From positions 1-64,000 of the forward strand of contig CANBNG010000004.1 in NCBI GenBank assembly GCA_947370975.1: a DNA stretch of 64,000 nucleotides, given 5' to 3'. This document shows positions 35,118 to 43,810 of the stretch, piece after piece. Position 1 is the first letter of the stretch, and the number at the start of each line of letters is the position of its first letter. The translations under genes and the position numbers were made by a program. The notes below the pieces were generated by a model, which saw nothing but the letters and a program-made list of their open reading frames with translations, did no database searches and had not been told where the DNA came from. This DNA is from Beijerinckiaceae bacterium (GTDB lineage Bacteria > Pseudomonadota > Alphaproteobacteria > Rhizobiales > Beijerinckiaceae).

Positions 35118-35260
35118 CTTCTCCTCAGGGAGAAGCTGTCATGCGCAGCATGACTGATGAGGGGCTGCGCAGGCGTTCACTGTAAGCGACGCGAACCCCT
35201 CACCCCGGCTAGGGGCTTTTCCCCGAGTCCGCCCTCTCCCGATGGGAGAGGGTTATCGCG
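35118..35260. repeat. intergenic palindromic repeat cluster extending into a coding end
   Basis: Two palindromes are present: GCTTCTCC/GGAGAAGC near 35120-35139 and CCCTCTCCC/GGGAGAGGG with loop GAT at 35232-35252. The latter is followed by GGTTATCGCGCAAG, which recurs almost unchanged after the palindrome at 45355. The sequence between includes CCCCTCACCCCGGCT-type runs typical of dispersed Rhizobiales repeats. The element forms the 3' end of the acyltransferase gene on the minus strand. Confidence 0.65.
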
Positions 35261-36064
35261 CAAGTCTTGCGTGATGTGTTGCAAGTGATCCGCCAGCGCC
35301 TGCCGGTTCTCGAATTTCGGCAAATCATCAAACGCAACAATATCGCCAATAACCACGCGCACGTCCTTGCCGATATGGCGGCGCAGTTCGTGGAAAAAAA
35401 GCGCCAACCGCAACAGCGGGTGGATGTGGCTGACGATCTGAAAGAGCCGACTGTTCTGCCCCTCGAACCGCACCGGCAAGACTGACGCGCGCGCCTTTTC
35501 GACAAGCTGGGCGACGAACGGGGGCCAGCGCAGATCGACAGCCGGCGCCCGGCCAAGACGATCGGGTGACGTCGAAACCTGCCCCGCCGGAAAGATGATC
35601 AGCGCGCCACCCTTGGCCAGATGCGCGCGTGCCTTTGCCCGCGACTCAACATTCGTCTTCAGTGCTTCCGGCGTCGGGTCGAAATCGACCGGCAAGACAT
35701 GATCGCGGATTTCAGGCGCGCGCAGCAGCACGGCATTGGTGAGCACCAGATAATCGCGCCGCACCTTGTGGACCAATGAGGCGAGCGCAATCCCATCGAG
35801 CACGCCGAAGGGATGGTTTGAGACGATAACCAGAGGCCCTTCGCGTGGCGCGCTTTCGAGTGCAGAGGCATCGAAGTGCAAGCGCACGTCGAGCGTACGA
35901 AGGCTTGCGCTCCACCAATCTTCGCCCGTGCGCATGTCGCGGCGGTTTTGCAGATAGAGTTTTTCCACAGCGCGCGCGCCGGTCAGTCGTTCAAGCGCGC
36001 GGATCAGGAGGCGGCGCGCCAAGGGCGTGTCCGCATCCACATAGCTGAAGGGCGTCTCATTCAT
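35177..36064 (-). CDS. lysophospholipid acyltransferase family protein
   Basis: Predicted membrane-associated glycerolipid or ornithine-lipid-type acyltransferase of about 295 aa. The PlsC-like catalytic motif appears as SNHPFGVLDG (about residues 84-93), with a second block IIFPAGQVST (about 157-166) that replaces the FPEGTRS block. The last ~20 residues (NPLPSGEGGLGEKPLAG and on) are encoded by a dispersed palindromic repeat, so the original stop was probably lost and the tail is likely non-functional. The ATG at 36064 (MNETPFSY) was chosen; the ATG at 36094 is an alternative. kdsA starts further along the same strand. Confidence 0.82.
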   Translation of the reverse strand: MNETPFSYVDADTPLARRLLIRALERLTGARAVEKLYLQNRRDMRTGEDWWSASLRTLDVRLHFDASALESAPREGPLVIVSNHPFGVLDGIALASLVHKVRRDYLVLTNAVLLRAPEIRDHVLPVDFDPTPEALKTNVESRAKARAHLAKGGALIIFPAGQVSTSPDRLGRAPAVDLRWPPFVAQLVEKARASVLPVRFEGQNSRLFQIVSHIHPLLRLALFFHELRRHIGKDVRVVIGDIVAFDDLPKFENRQALADHLQHITQDLRDNPLPSGEGGLGEKPLAGVRGSRRLQ

Positions 36065-36101
36065 GGGCGTGCGCTTAGCTGGCCCATATGACACCCACGT
36101 G

Positions 36102-36947
36102 TCAGCGCGCCTTGGACAAAGCGTCGAAGGCCATGAGCTGGCGCAGCAGCGCTTCCATCTCCTTCAGCGGCACCTGATTGGGGCCATCGGAGAAAGCCTG
36201 CGCGGGATTGTCATGGGTCTCGATGAAGACGCCCGCAACGCCCACGGCAACCGCAGCGCGCGCGAGCACCGGCACAAATTCGCGTTGTCCACCCGAGGAC
36301 GTGCCCTGCCCGCCCGGCTGTTGCACGGAATGGGTGGCGTCAAAAATCACCGGCGCGCCGGTCTGCTCTGCCATGATCGGCAGGGCCCGAAAATCGGTCA
36401 CGAGCGTATTGTAGCCAAAGCTCGCACCGCGCTCGGTCACGAGCACATTGGGATTGCCAGCACCCGTCAGCTTGGCCACGACATTCTTCATGTCCCAGGG
36501 GGCGAGGAACTGGCCCTTCTTCACATTCACCGGCTTGCCCGTGGCGGCAGCTGCCAGCAGCAGATCCGTCTGGCGGCAGAGAAAGGCCGGAATCTGCAGC
36601 ACGTCGACCACTTCAGCGGCGATGGCGCATTGGTCGTTCTCATGCACGTCGGTAATGACCGGCAGGCCGAACTTTTCCTTGATCTCGGCAAAGACCGGCA
36701 GCGCCTGCTTGAGGCCAAGGCCACGGCGACCTTCCAGCGACGTGCGGTTGGCCTTGTCGAACGAGCTCTTGTAGACGAGCCCGATACCGAGCTTGCCACA
36801 AATCTCCTTCAGCGCAGCGGCCATGCTCAGGGCATGTTCGCGGCTTTCCATCGCGCAGGGACCAGCGATAAGGGCCAGCGGCAGACGATTGCCGAATGTG
36901 ACCGCGCCCGGCCCGGTGCCGATCGTGACGTCTGCCTTGGCATGCAT
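36102..36947 (-). CDS. kdsA: 3-deoxy-8-phosphooctulonate synthase (KDO8P synthase)
   Basis: Condenses arabinose-5-phosphate and PEP for lipopolysaccharide KDO. It has 281 aa. Motifs are LIAGPCAMES, the KSSFDKANRTS substrate loop, DVHE, and the QIPAFLCRQTDLL stretch that carries a cysteine. GQFLAPWDM follows the CRQTDLL block. The ATG at 36947 has GAGG seven bases upstream, and an open extension to 37007 is not used. pyrG-kdsA-eno linkage is conserved; here a VOC gene and a TA pair lie between pyrG and kdsA. Confidence 0.96.
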   Translation of the reverse strand: MHAKADVTIGTGPGAVTFGNRLPLALIAGPCAMESREHALSMAAALKEICGKLGIGLVYKSSFDKANRTSLEGRRGLGLKQALPVFAEIKEKFGLPVITDVHENDQCAIAAEVVDVLQIPAFLCRQTDLLLAAAATGKPVNVKKGQFLAPWDMKNVVAKLTGAGNPNVLVTERGASFGYNTLVTDFRALPIMAEQTGAPVIFDATHSVQQPGGQGTSSGGQREFVPVLARAAVAVGVAGVFIETHDNPAQAFSDGPNQVPLKEMEALLRQLMAFDALSKAR

Positions 36948-37032
36948 GAGAGTACCTCGGGTCAAATCTGTTGGCCCTGCGCTACAGAAGCAGCCCAGCC
37001 GTGGCAAGCCCGCAATTGCGGCCCGCGCGTGT

Positions 37033-37914
37033 TCACTCGGTCACGGCCTCGAACGCCAGCGCCACGCCAAAGGCGGTTGTGGGCGACAAGACCAGCCGGT
37101 TGCCGACCTCTTCGGCGGCAATGCCATTGTCATCGAGAATATCCGCCAGCACGCCGATATCGCGCACTGCAATGCGGCAGGCAGCGATGCGGGGCTGATC
37201 GAGCCCCTCGCCCAGCGCCGCTACGCCGAAGCGGTAACGGAATGCCGCCTCGGTCAGGATCTCGATGGATTGCTCATCGGCGACTTCCAGATCTATGCCC
37301 ATGGAGGTCGCGAGCATTTCGCGTTGTCCGGTCAGTGCCGACAGGAATTCCGCATGGGCTGCGGGGTTTTCCGCCACGATCACCACACCAGCAATGCCGA
37401 CCGCGCCATTGGGATGGACCTGCCATTCGGGGGCATAAAAATCCTCCGGACGATGATGCTGACAGGCAAAAAAGCCGATGCGCGGCATCAGCGGCGAATG
37501 GGCAAAAGCAAGGGTGAAGGCGACATGGCTCTCGCCCCCGTCCGCCCGCTTGCCCTTGCGCTCGAAATGGAAGGGCGCGTAATCGCCAAGACCCGCCGCC
37601 TTGAAGGCCGCGCGCGTCGCAGCAGCATCCTTGGTCTGCACCGCAAGCATGGACACGCCCTCGGCGCGGGTGAGCTCATCGGAGACGAACCCCGCGAAGG
37701 AAAAGACGTGCGGGTCGAGATCCACAGGCGCGCGAAAACCCGGGCCCCGCCCAATCAGCTCCAGGAAATGATCCGGGAACTGAACGATATGGTTCTCCGT
37801 GCCCCAGGGGTGATGATTGCGCGCACCCACATGAAAGCCGAGCCTGCGGTAAAACTCCGCCTGTGCGGCGAGGTCACGGGACGCATGGACGATGTGGTCG
37901 ATGGCGTGCGGCAT
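37033..37914 (-). CDS. VOC-superfamily (glyoxalase-like domain) protein
   Basis: A 293-aa protein of the glyoxalase-like PF13468 type. It has an N-terminal VOC module beginning DHIVHASRDLAAQAEFYRRL, with HHPWGTENHIVQF and LELIG strands. A second divergent module starts near residue 140 (VIVAENPAAHAEFLSALTG). The ligand-binding His and Glu positions are plausible, but the substrate is unknown. The start at 37914 has AAAGG eight bases upstream. It is divergent from tumE, whose start is only 22 bases away, so the promoters overlap. Confidence 0.85.
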   Translation of the reverse strand: MPHAIDHIVHASRDLAAQAEFYRRLGFHVGARNHHPWGTENHIVQFPDHFLELIGRGPGFRAPVDLDPHVFSFAGFVSDELTRAEGVSMLAVQTKDAAATRAAFKAAGLGDYAPFHFERKGKRADGGESHVAFTLAFAHSPLMPRIGFFACQHHRPEDFYAPEWQVHPNGAVGIAGVVIVAENPAAHAEFLSALTGQREMLATSMGIDLEVADEQSIEILTEAAFRYRFGVAALGEGLDQPRIAACRIAVRDIGVLADILDDNGIAAEEVGNRLVLSPTTAFGVALAFEAVTE

Positions 37915-37935
37915 GAGCTTGCCTTTCATGGGCAT

Positions 37936-38268
37936 ATGGCGTTAGATACCATCATTGATTTTAGTCGATCTGAATTCATGCCCAAAGCTTTTCTCGAAGT
38001 TTATTTCAAGCAGGCTTTTGCTGACGGCGCCATCCTGGAGATGACCGTCTGGAGGCTGCCGTCGGCCGATTCTGAACGGCTGCATGGGCTGAAGTATTCG
38101 CTGTTCTATGGAAAGAACGGAAAGAGGATCGTTGGCTATGACAATGAACGAGGAAAAGGCGACCATCGTCACATAGGACCAATTGAGCAGGCATCTGCCT
38201 TCAGTTCGCTGGAACAGCTTATCGCCGATTTCGAGAATGACGTCCGACGCATGAGGCATCGCACATGA
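37936..38268 (+). CDS. TumE-family toxin of a type II toxin-antitoxin pair
   Basis: A 110-aa protein matching the TumE/DUF6516 pattern, with EMTVWRLP, HGLKYSLFYG, then VGYDNERGKGDHRH near residue 70, and a C-terminal SLEQLIADFENDV helix. TumE proteins pair with wHTH antitoxins of the HVO_A0114 type. The stop overlaps the downstream antitoxin ATG (ATGA), the toxin-first order common for this family. The start at 37936 has no good ribosome site; the ATG at 37978 would remove 14 residues. It sits in a housekeeping cluster between the VOC gene and pyrG. The toxic activity is not shown by sequence. Confidence 0.8.
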   Translation: MALDTIIDFSRSEFMPKAFLEVYFKQAFADGAILEMTVWRLPSADSERLHGLKYSLFYGKNGKRIVGYDNERGKGDHRHIGPIEQASAFSSLEQLIADFENDVRRMRHRT

Positions 38269-38630
38269 AAGAACGCACGCTTCATATCAGGATCGAGAGC
38301 ACGGACGAGCTGTTCGCCCGGGCGCGCGCAGTTGCGCGCAAGATCGACAAGGGGGAGCATCGCAGCTACGGCGAGAACCTGTCTTTCACCGACATGCAGA
38401 CCTATCTGGCTTCGCTCACGCCCAAAAGGCTGGAGCTGCTAGCTTCCCTCAACAAGAGCGGCGCAATGTCCATCCGCGCACTCTCCAAGTTCATCGAGCG
38501 CGATTACAAGAGCGTTCATCAGGATGTAAAGATCCTGAGCAATCTCGGCCTCATCGTGAAGCGTGAGGACGGCCTGATTGAAGCCCCTTACGACCGCATC
38601 ATCAGCGACATCCGCATGGCGGCCGCCTGA
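38265..38630 (+). CDS. HVO_A0114-type wHTH antitoxin (TumA-like)
   Basis: A 121-aa winged-helix protein. A helical N-terminal half is followed by a MarR/ArsR-like HTH (LTPKRLELLASLNKSGAMSI, ALSKFIERDYKSVHQDVKIL) and a wing (GLIVKREDGLIEAPYD). This is the pattern of HVO_A0114 antitoxins found next to TumE. It overlaps tumE by four bases and probably autoregulates the pair. It converges on pyrG with a palindromic repeat in between. Confidence 0.82.
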   Translation: MKERTLHIRIESTDELFARARAVARKIDKGEHRSYGENLSFTDMQTYLASLTPKRLELLASLNKSGAMSIRALSKFIERDYKSVHQDVKILSNLGLIVKREDGLIEAPYDRIISDIRMAAA

Positions 38631-38657
38631 GCTTCATGCAAGCGCTTGCCGCATCGT

Positions 38658-38678
38658 CCCTCCCCAAACGGGGGAGGG
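38658..38678. repeat. C/G-rich palindrome between tumA and pyrG
   Basis: CCCTCCCC (38658-38665) and GGGGAGGG (38671-38678) form an 8-bp stem with loop AAACG. It resembles the palindromes near 35232 and 45355. No T-tract follows on either strand. It lies in the convergent gap between two 3' ends, where a bidirectional processing or termination role would be useful. Confidence 0.55.
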
Positions 38679-38693
38679 ATTAAAACGGCCCTG

Positions 38694-40322
38694 TCAAACC
38701 AGCCGACTCTGCGTCTTGGCTGCAGCGATGAAGCTTGCAAACAGCGGATGGGGCGCGAAGGGGCGCGATTTCAGCTCGGGGTGATATTGCACGCCGATGA
38801 ACCAGGGATGGTCCGAGAATTCCACCGTCTCGGGCAGAAGCCCATCGGGTGAGGTGCCGGCGAAAACCATGCCCTTGGCTTCGAGCTGCTCGCGATAGCG
38901 CATGTTCACCTCATAGCGGTGACGATGGCGCTCGGAGATCTCGGTCGAGCCGTAAATCTCGGCAATCCGCGACCCTTCCTTCAGGGCGGCGTCGAAGGCG
39001 CCAAGGCGCATCGTGCCGCCAAGGTCGCCGCCTGACGCGCGCGTCTCCAGCTCGTTGCCGCGCATCCATTCGGTCATGAGGCCGACGACCGGCTCCTTGC
39101 AGGGACCAAATTCGGTGGAATTGGCCTCCTTGATGCCAGCCAAGGAGCGCGCTGCCTCGACGACCGCCATCTGCATGCCAAAGCAGATGCCGAAGTAAGG
39201 CACCTTGCGTTCGCGTGCGAAACGGGCCGCCAGAATCTTGCCTTCCGCGCCGCGCTGGCCAAAGCCGCCGGGCACGAGAATGCCGTGCACATGTTCGAGA
39301 TGAGGCGCAGCATCGCTGCTCTCGAAGATTTCAGACTCGATCCAGTCGAGCTTCACCTTCACGCGATTGGCGATGCCGCCATGCGCCAGTGCCTCGATCA
39401 TCGACTTATACGCGTCCTTCAGGCCGGTATATTTGCCGACGATGGCAATGGTCACTTCGCCTTCGGGATTGTGGATGCGCTCGGTTACTGCGGTCCAGCG
39501 GCTCATGTCGGGCTTGGGCGCGGGCTCGATGCCAAAGGCAGCCAGCACTTCGCGATCCAGACCCGCTTCATGATAGGCGCGCGGCACGTCATAGATCGTG
39601 CCAACATCGCGAGCTTCGATCACGGCGGTTTCGCGCACATTGCAGAACAGCGCGAGCTTGCGGCGCTCGTCGGCGGGGATTTCCCGATCCGAACGGCACA
39701 GCAGAATATCGGGCTGGATGCCGATCGAGCGCAGTTCCTTCACCGAGTGCTGCGTCGGCTTGGTCTTCAATTCGCCAGCGCTCGGGATATAGGGCAGCAG
39801 CGTCAGATGGACATAAACCGCATGGCCGCGCGGCAGGTCGTTGCCGAGCTGGCGGATGGCCTCGAAGAAGGGCAGGCCTTCGATGTCGCCGACCGTGCCC
39901 CCGATTTCGACAAGTACGAAATCCACCCCGTCATTGCCTTCAAGAACGAATTCCTTGATGGCATTGGTGACGTGCGGAATGACCTGAACCGTGCCGCCAA
40001 GGTAATCGCCGCGGCGTTCCTTGGTGATGATGTCCTGATAGATCCGGCCGGTCGTGATGTTGTCAGCCCGGCGCGCGGGCGTGCCCGTGAAGCGCTCGTA
40101 ATGACCAAGATCGAGATCGGTTTCGGCCCCGTCGTCAGTGACGAAGACCTCGCCATGCTGATAGGGCGACATCGTGCCCGGATCGACATTGAGGTAGGGG
40201 TCGAGTTTACGCAGGCGAACCGTGTATCCACGGGCCTGAAGAGTTGCTCCGAGGGCCGCAGACGCAAGCCCCTTGCCGAGCGATGACACCACGCCGCCGG
40301 TGATGAAAATGTACCGCGCCAT
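38694..40322 (-). CDS. pyrG: CTP synthase
   Basis: Glutamine-dependent amination of UTP to CTP. It has 542 aa, full length. The synthase domain starts ARYIFITGGVVSSLGKGLA (P-loop) and includes RLRKLDPYLNVDPGTMSPYQ. The class I glutamine amidotransferase domain has the catalytic-Cys motif YFGICFGMQ and a VQYHPE His-Glu motif near the C-terminus. secG lies 151 bases upstream behind a terminator. Confidence 0.98.
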   Translation of the reverse strand: MARYIFITGGVVSSLGKGLASAALGATLQARGYTVRLRKLDPYLNVDPGTMSPYQHGEVFVTDDGAETDLDLGHYERFTGTPARRADNITTGRIYQDIITKERRGDYLGGTVQVIPHVTNAIKEFVLEGNDGVDFVLVEIGGTVGDIEGLPFFEAIRQLGNDLPRGHAVYVHLTLLPYIPSAGELKTKPTQHSVKELRSIGIQPDILLCRSDREIPADERRKLALFCNVRETAVIEARDVGTIYDVPRAYHEAGLDREVLAAFGIEPAPKPDMSRWTAVTERIHNPEGEVTIAIVGKYTGLKDAYKSMIEALAHGGIANRVKVKLDWIESEIFESSDAAPHLEHVHGILVPGGFGQRGAEGKILAARFARERKVPYFGICFGMQMAVVEAARSLAGIKEANSTEFGPCKEPVVGLMTEWMRGNELETRASGGDLGGTMRLGAFDAALKEGSRIAEIYGSTEISERHRHRYEVNMRYREQLEAKGMVFAGTSPDGLLPETVEFSDHPWFIGVQYHPELKSRPFAPHPLFASFIAAAKTQSRLV

Positions 40323-40429
40323 GGGAGACGAGACCTATCTGGTTAGTTGCGAATCGAAAAGCCCAAAAGTGGGCTTGAACCGATTGATCCACAAAGCTTG
40401 GCATTGAGCCACGACGTGCAGCTCCGCCC

Positions 40430-40458
40430 AAAAAAAAGGGCCGGAAAAACCGGCCCTT
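40430..40458 (-). terminator. intrinsic terminator of secG
   Basis: AAGGGCCGG (40436-40444) and CCGGCCCTT (40450-40458) pair perfectly around a 5-base loop. On the minus strand the stem is followed by eight T residues (A-tract 40430-40437 on plus). It starts 16 bases after the secG stop and separates secG from pyrG. Confidence 0.92.
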
Positions 40459-40473
40459 GGATGAGATCGCCCG

Positions 40474-40833
40474 TCAGGGGCGCGGCGGCTCGGGAGCCGC
40501 AGGCGCTACGGGTGCGCGCTGGTCGATGCGCTTGAGCTGATCGAGCAGATCGCCGCCCGGAGCCGGGGCGCTGGGGCCAGGAGCCACGCGGTCGAGCACG
40601 GAGGTCGGCGCGCGACCCCAATTGGCCAGAACCGTAAGGCTGACGCTGGTGATGAAGAAGATCGCGCCGAGAATCGCCGTCGCGCGGGTGAGCGCATTGG
40701 CCTGTCCGCGGCCGGTCATGAAACCACCACCGCCGCCAATGCCCAGCGCGCCACCCTCGGAGCGCTGCAGGAGAACGACGGCGACGAGCGCGATAACCAC
40801 CATCAGATGGATGACGATGAGAACGGTCTGCAT
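40474..40833 (-). CDS. secG: preprotein translocase subunit SecG
   Basis: SecYEG accessory subunit of 119 aa. It has two transmembrane helices (VLIVIHLMVVIALVAVVLL and ATAILGAIFFITSVSLTVLA) joined by the diagnostic LLQRSEGGALG and glycine-rich cytoplasmic loop. The C-terminal ~40 residues are Pro/Ala-rich, as in other alphaproteobacteria. It lies 120 bases downstream of tpiA on the same strand. Confidence 0.95.
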   Translation of the reverse strand: MQTVLIVIHLMVVIALVAVVLLQRSEGGALGIGGGGGFMTGRGQANALTRATAILGAIFFITSVSLTVLANWGRAPTSVLDRVAPGPSAPAPGGDLLDQLKRIDQRAPVAPAAPEPPRP

Positions 40834-40953
40834 GGCCTTGTGGCACTTTCGTTTCGAGAACGGCGCAGCCCTGAGGCCCGCCGCCGGGGTCAGGACGCGT
40901 CATACAACAGGTCCGCGGCCCGGTCCACCATGGAGCGCAGGCCGCAGGCCGGA

Positions 40954-41715
40954 TTAGGCCAGATAGGCGGCGGCAATCCCGAGAAAATCCTTGGCGGTCA
41001 GGCTTGCACCACCCACCAGCGCGCCATCGACGTCAGGCACGCCCATCAATTCCACCGCGTTAGAGGGCTTGACCGAGCCGCCATAGAGCAGCCGGACGCC
41101 TGCGCCCTCAGCCCCGTTCAGGCGCAGAGCCTCGCGGCGCAGAAAGGCATGGACCTCCGCCACATCGGAGGCTGTGGGCGTGAGCCCCGTGCCGATGGCC
41201 CAGATCGGCTCATAGGCGATGACAAGCGTAGCGGCAGACGCGCCGTGCGGCCAGGATTGCTCCATCTGCGCGCCAACCACAGCCAACGTCTCGCCCGCGC
41301 GGCGCTGCGCTTCGCTTTCACCAACGCAGACAATCGCCACCAGACCGGCAGCAATGGCCGCCTCGGCCTTGGCGCGAACCTGCGCCGATGATTCGGCATG
41401 ATCAGTCCGGCGCTCGGAATGTCCGACGATGACATAAGTCGCGCCGGCGTCCTTGAGCATGTCCGCCGAGATATCGCCCGTATGCGCGCCGCTGGCTTTG
41501 GCATGACAATCCTGCCCGCCAATCGCGAGGTCCGTGTCCTTGCAGAGATCGGCTGCCGCAGCAATCAGGGTCGCGGGCGGACAGATCGCCGCTTCGGCCC
41601 GGCCAAAGCCGCCGGCCGCCACGCCCTCGCGGATGGCTGCGAGTTCGGAAAGAGAGGCCTTGAGGCCATTCATCTTCCAATTGCCGGCAACGAGAGGGCG
41701 CGGGCGGGTGGTCAT
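40954..41715 (-). CDS. tpiA: triose-phosphate isomerase
   Basis: Interconverts DHAP and glyceraldehyde-3-phosphate. It has 253 aa. The catalytic Lys lies in AGNWKMNG, His in VIVGHSERR, Glu in AYEPIWAIGTG (start of loop 6), and the phosphate-binding end is LLYGGSVKPSN. GGAG lies eight bases before the ATG at 41715; the longer open frame upstream is not used. It is divergent from the foldase gene. Confidence 0.97.
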   Translation of the reverse strand: MTTRPRPLVAGNWKMNGLKASLSELAAIREGVAAGGFGRAEAAICPPATLIAAAADLCKDTDLAIGGQDCHAKASGAHTGDISADMLKDAGATYVIVGHSERRTDHAESSAQVRAKAEAAIAAGLVAIVCVGESEAQRRAGETLAVVGAQMEQSWPHGASAATLVIAYEPIWAIGTGLTPTASDVAEVHAFLRREALRLNGAEGAGVRLLYGGSVKPSNAVELMGVPDVDGALVGGASLTAKDFLGIAAAYLA

Positions 41716-41890
41716 TGCGGAACTCCGGGCGGAAAAATCTGGTGCCCGCCCATTAGCAGAACTGCCCTTACGTTCCAAGCCAGATGCCCTGCTCTCTTGC
41801 CCATCGTTGCATCCCTGCATCCCCCTCCCTATAGTCCGCGCCCGCGGCGTGGTGATTTGCGCCCCGATGTCACGAACCCGGATTGAGATC

Positions 41891-43798
41891 ATGCTCGAAG
41901 GCATGCGCAGAGCCGCGCAGAACTGGATTGGCCGGACGATTCTCTCGATCGTCTTCGGCATTTTGATCGTCAGTTTCGCGATCTGGGGCATTGGCGACAT
42001 TTTCCGGGGCATTGGCGTAAGCAATGTCGCCGAGATCGGCTCGACCAATATTTCGACCCAGGAATTCCGGTCGGCCTATCAGACGCAATTGCAGAATTTG
42101 CAGCGGCAGGCGCGCCGCGCCATCACCAATGAGCAGGCGCGCGCCTATGGCCTCGACCGGCAGGTGCTCGGCCGCATGGTTGCCGATGCCGCGCTCGACG
42201 AAAAGGTCCGCGCGCTCAACCTCGCAATGGCGGATGACGATATCGCCCGCGCCATCATTCAGGACCCCTCGTTCAAGGGGCCTGACGGCACGTTCGACCG
42301 CGCCCGTTTCAATGAGCTGATGCGCGACAATGGCTATACGGAAATGAGCTTCGTGCGCGAGCAGCGCCGGGTTTACCTGCGACGCGAGATTGGCGAGGCC
42401 ATTTCGGGCAGCGTCATCGCCCCGCTGGCGACCCAGGAAGCCATCCACCATTACGTCAACGAGACCCGCGCGATTGAATATGTCGTGCTGCCCGAGACGG
42501 CTGCCGGGGACATTCCTGAAGCCACGCCTGAAGATCTTCAGAAATTCTACGAGGCGCGCAAGTCCACCTACCGCGCGCCCGAATATCGCAAGGTCGTGAC
42601 ACTGGCCGTCACCCCGCAGACGCTGGCCGATCCTGCGCAAGTCTCGGACGCCGATGGTCGCGCGCAATATGAGCGGATCAAGGGCGAGCGTTTTGGCACA
42701 GCCGAAACCCGCGACCTGCAGCAGATCGTCTTTGCCGGGGAAGCCGAGGCCAAGGCCGCGAGCGAAAAGATCAAGGCCGGCGCGGCTTTTGCCGACATCG
42801 CCAAGGACCGTAATCTTGCCGACACGGATATTGCGCTGGGCACGGTCGCGCGCAGCGCCATTGCTGATCCGGCCGTTGCGGAAGCTGCTTTTGCAACGCC
42901 TGCGGGCGCTGTCAGCGCGCCTGTGAAGGGCCGCTTTGGCTGGGTCCTCGTCAATGTCGGCACGGTCAATGCGGGCAATGTGCGCGCTTATGACGAAGTC
43001 GCAACCGACGTGAAGCGCGACATCGCAGTTTCCCGCGCCCGCTCGCGCGTGCAGCAGGTGCGCGACACTATCGAGGACGAGCGCACATCAGGCCGCACGC
43101 TTGCCGAGGCCGCCAAGAAGGCCGGATTCGACATCACGACTATCGAGGCCGTCGACCAGAGCGGCAAGGACAAGACCGGCGCACAAGTCCCGCTCGTGGA
43201 TGCTGAAAGCGTCCTGCGCGCCGTCTTTGCCTCCGACATTGGCGTCGACAATGAAGTCGTGACCACCCGCGACAATGGCTATGTCTGGTTCGAAGTGGCG
43301 GGCATCGATCCGGCCCACGAGCGCACGCTCGATGAAGTGAAGGACGAGGTCAGCAAGGGCTGGCGCGAGGAAGAGGCGCGCCGTCGCCTCTCCGCCAAGG
43401 CCGCAGAACTTGCCAAGGCCATCGATGGCGGCGAGACGATTGAGGCTCTGGCCAAGGCCAATGGCGGGCTTGAGGTCAAGCAAGCCTCTGCGGTCAAGCG
43501 GGCTGGCAGCGAAGGTCTGGCGCCGGGTCTGGTCGCTCAGGTGTTCAACACGCCGGTGGGCAAGGCGGGTTCGGCTGCCGGCGATGGCCTGACGCGTGTG
43601 CTCTTCAAGGTCAATGACAGCGTCGTGCCGCCCTTCGATCCGGACTCGGAAGAGGCCAAGTCGATTGAAACCCAGCTCTCGCGCTCTTATGGCGAGGACA
43701 TTCTGGCGCAATATCTGGGCAAGGTGCAGGCCGAACTTGGTGTGCGCATCAATCAGGGTGCGCTCAACCTCGCCGTTGGCGGCGGCGACGCCTATTGA
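41891..43798 (+). CDS. ppiD: PpiD-type peptidyl-prolyl isomerase (SurA_N domain, membrane-anchored)
   Basis: Periplasmic foldase of 635 aa tethered to the inner membrane. A single N-terminal TM (TILSIVFGILIVSFAIWGIG) is followed by a SurA-N-like helical domain (about residues 40-235) and a parvulin-like PPIase region (about 250-360). A further C-terminal helical part with repeats of the KAAELAKAIDGGETIEALAK type closes the protein. The ATG at 41891 (MLEGMRRAAQ) is preferred; the one at 41867 is possible. trpE begins 12 bases downstream, so trpE is probably expressed with it. Confidence 0.88.
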   Translation: MLEGMRRAAQNWIGRTILSIVFGILIVSFAIWGIGDIFRGIGVSNVAEIGSTNISTQEFRSAYQTQLQNLQRQARRAITNEQARAYGLDRQVLGRMVADAALDEKVRALNLAMADDDIARAIIQDPSFKGPDGTFDRARFNELMRDNGYTEMSFVREQRRVYLRREIGEAISGSVIAPLATQEAIHHYVNETRAIEYVVLPETAAGDIPEATPEDLQKFYEARKSTYRAPEYRKVVTLAVTPQTLADPAQVSDADGRAQYERIKGERFGTAETRDLQQIVFAGEAEAKAASEKIKAGAAFADIAKDRNLADTDIALGTVARSAIADPAVAEAAFATPAGAVSAPVKGRFGWVLVNVGTVNAGNVRAYDEVATDVKRDIAVSRARSRVQQVRDTIEDERTSGRTLAEAAKKAGFDITTIEAVDQSGKDKTGAQVPLVDAESVLRAVFASDIGVDNEVVTTRDNGYVWFEVAGIDPAHERTLDEVKDEVSKGWREEEARRRLSAKAAELAKAIDGGETIEALAKANGGLEVKQASAVKRAGSEGLAPGLVAQVFNTPVGKAGSAAGDGLTRVLFKVNDSVVPPFDPDSEEAKSIETQLSRSYGEDILAQYLGKVQAELGVRINQGALNLAVGGGDAY

Positions 43799-43810
43799 GA
43801 AGCCACGATC

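Noticed and set aside
43799..43810. Trp leader peptide/attenuator before trpE
   Set aside because: Only 12 bases separate trpE from the upstream foldase gene, and no Trp-rich leader is present.
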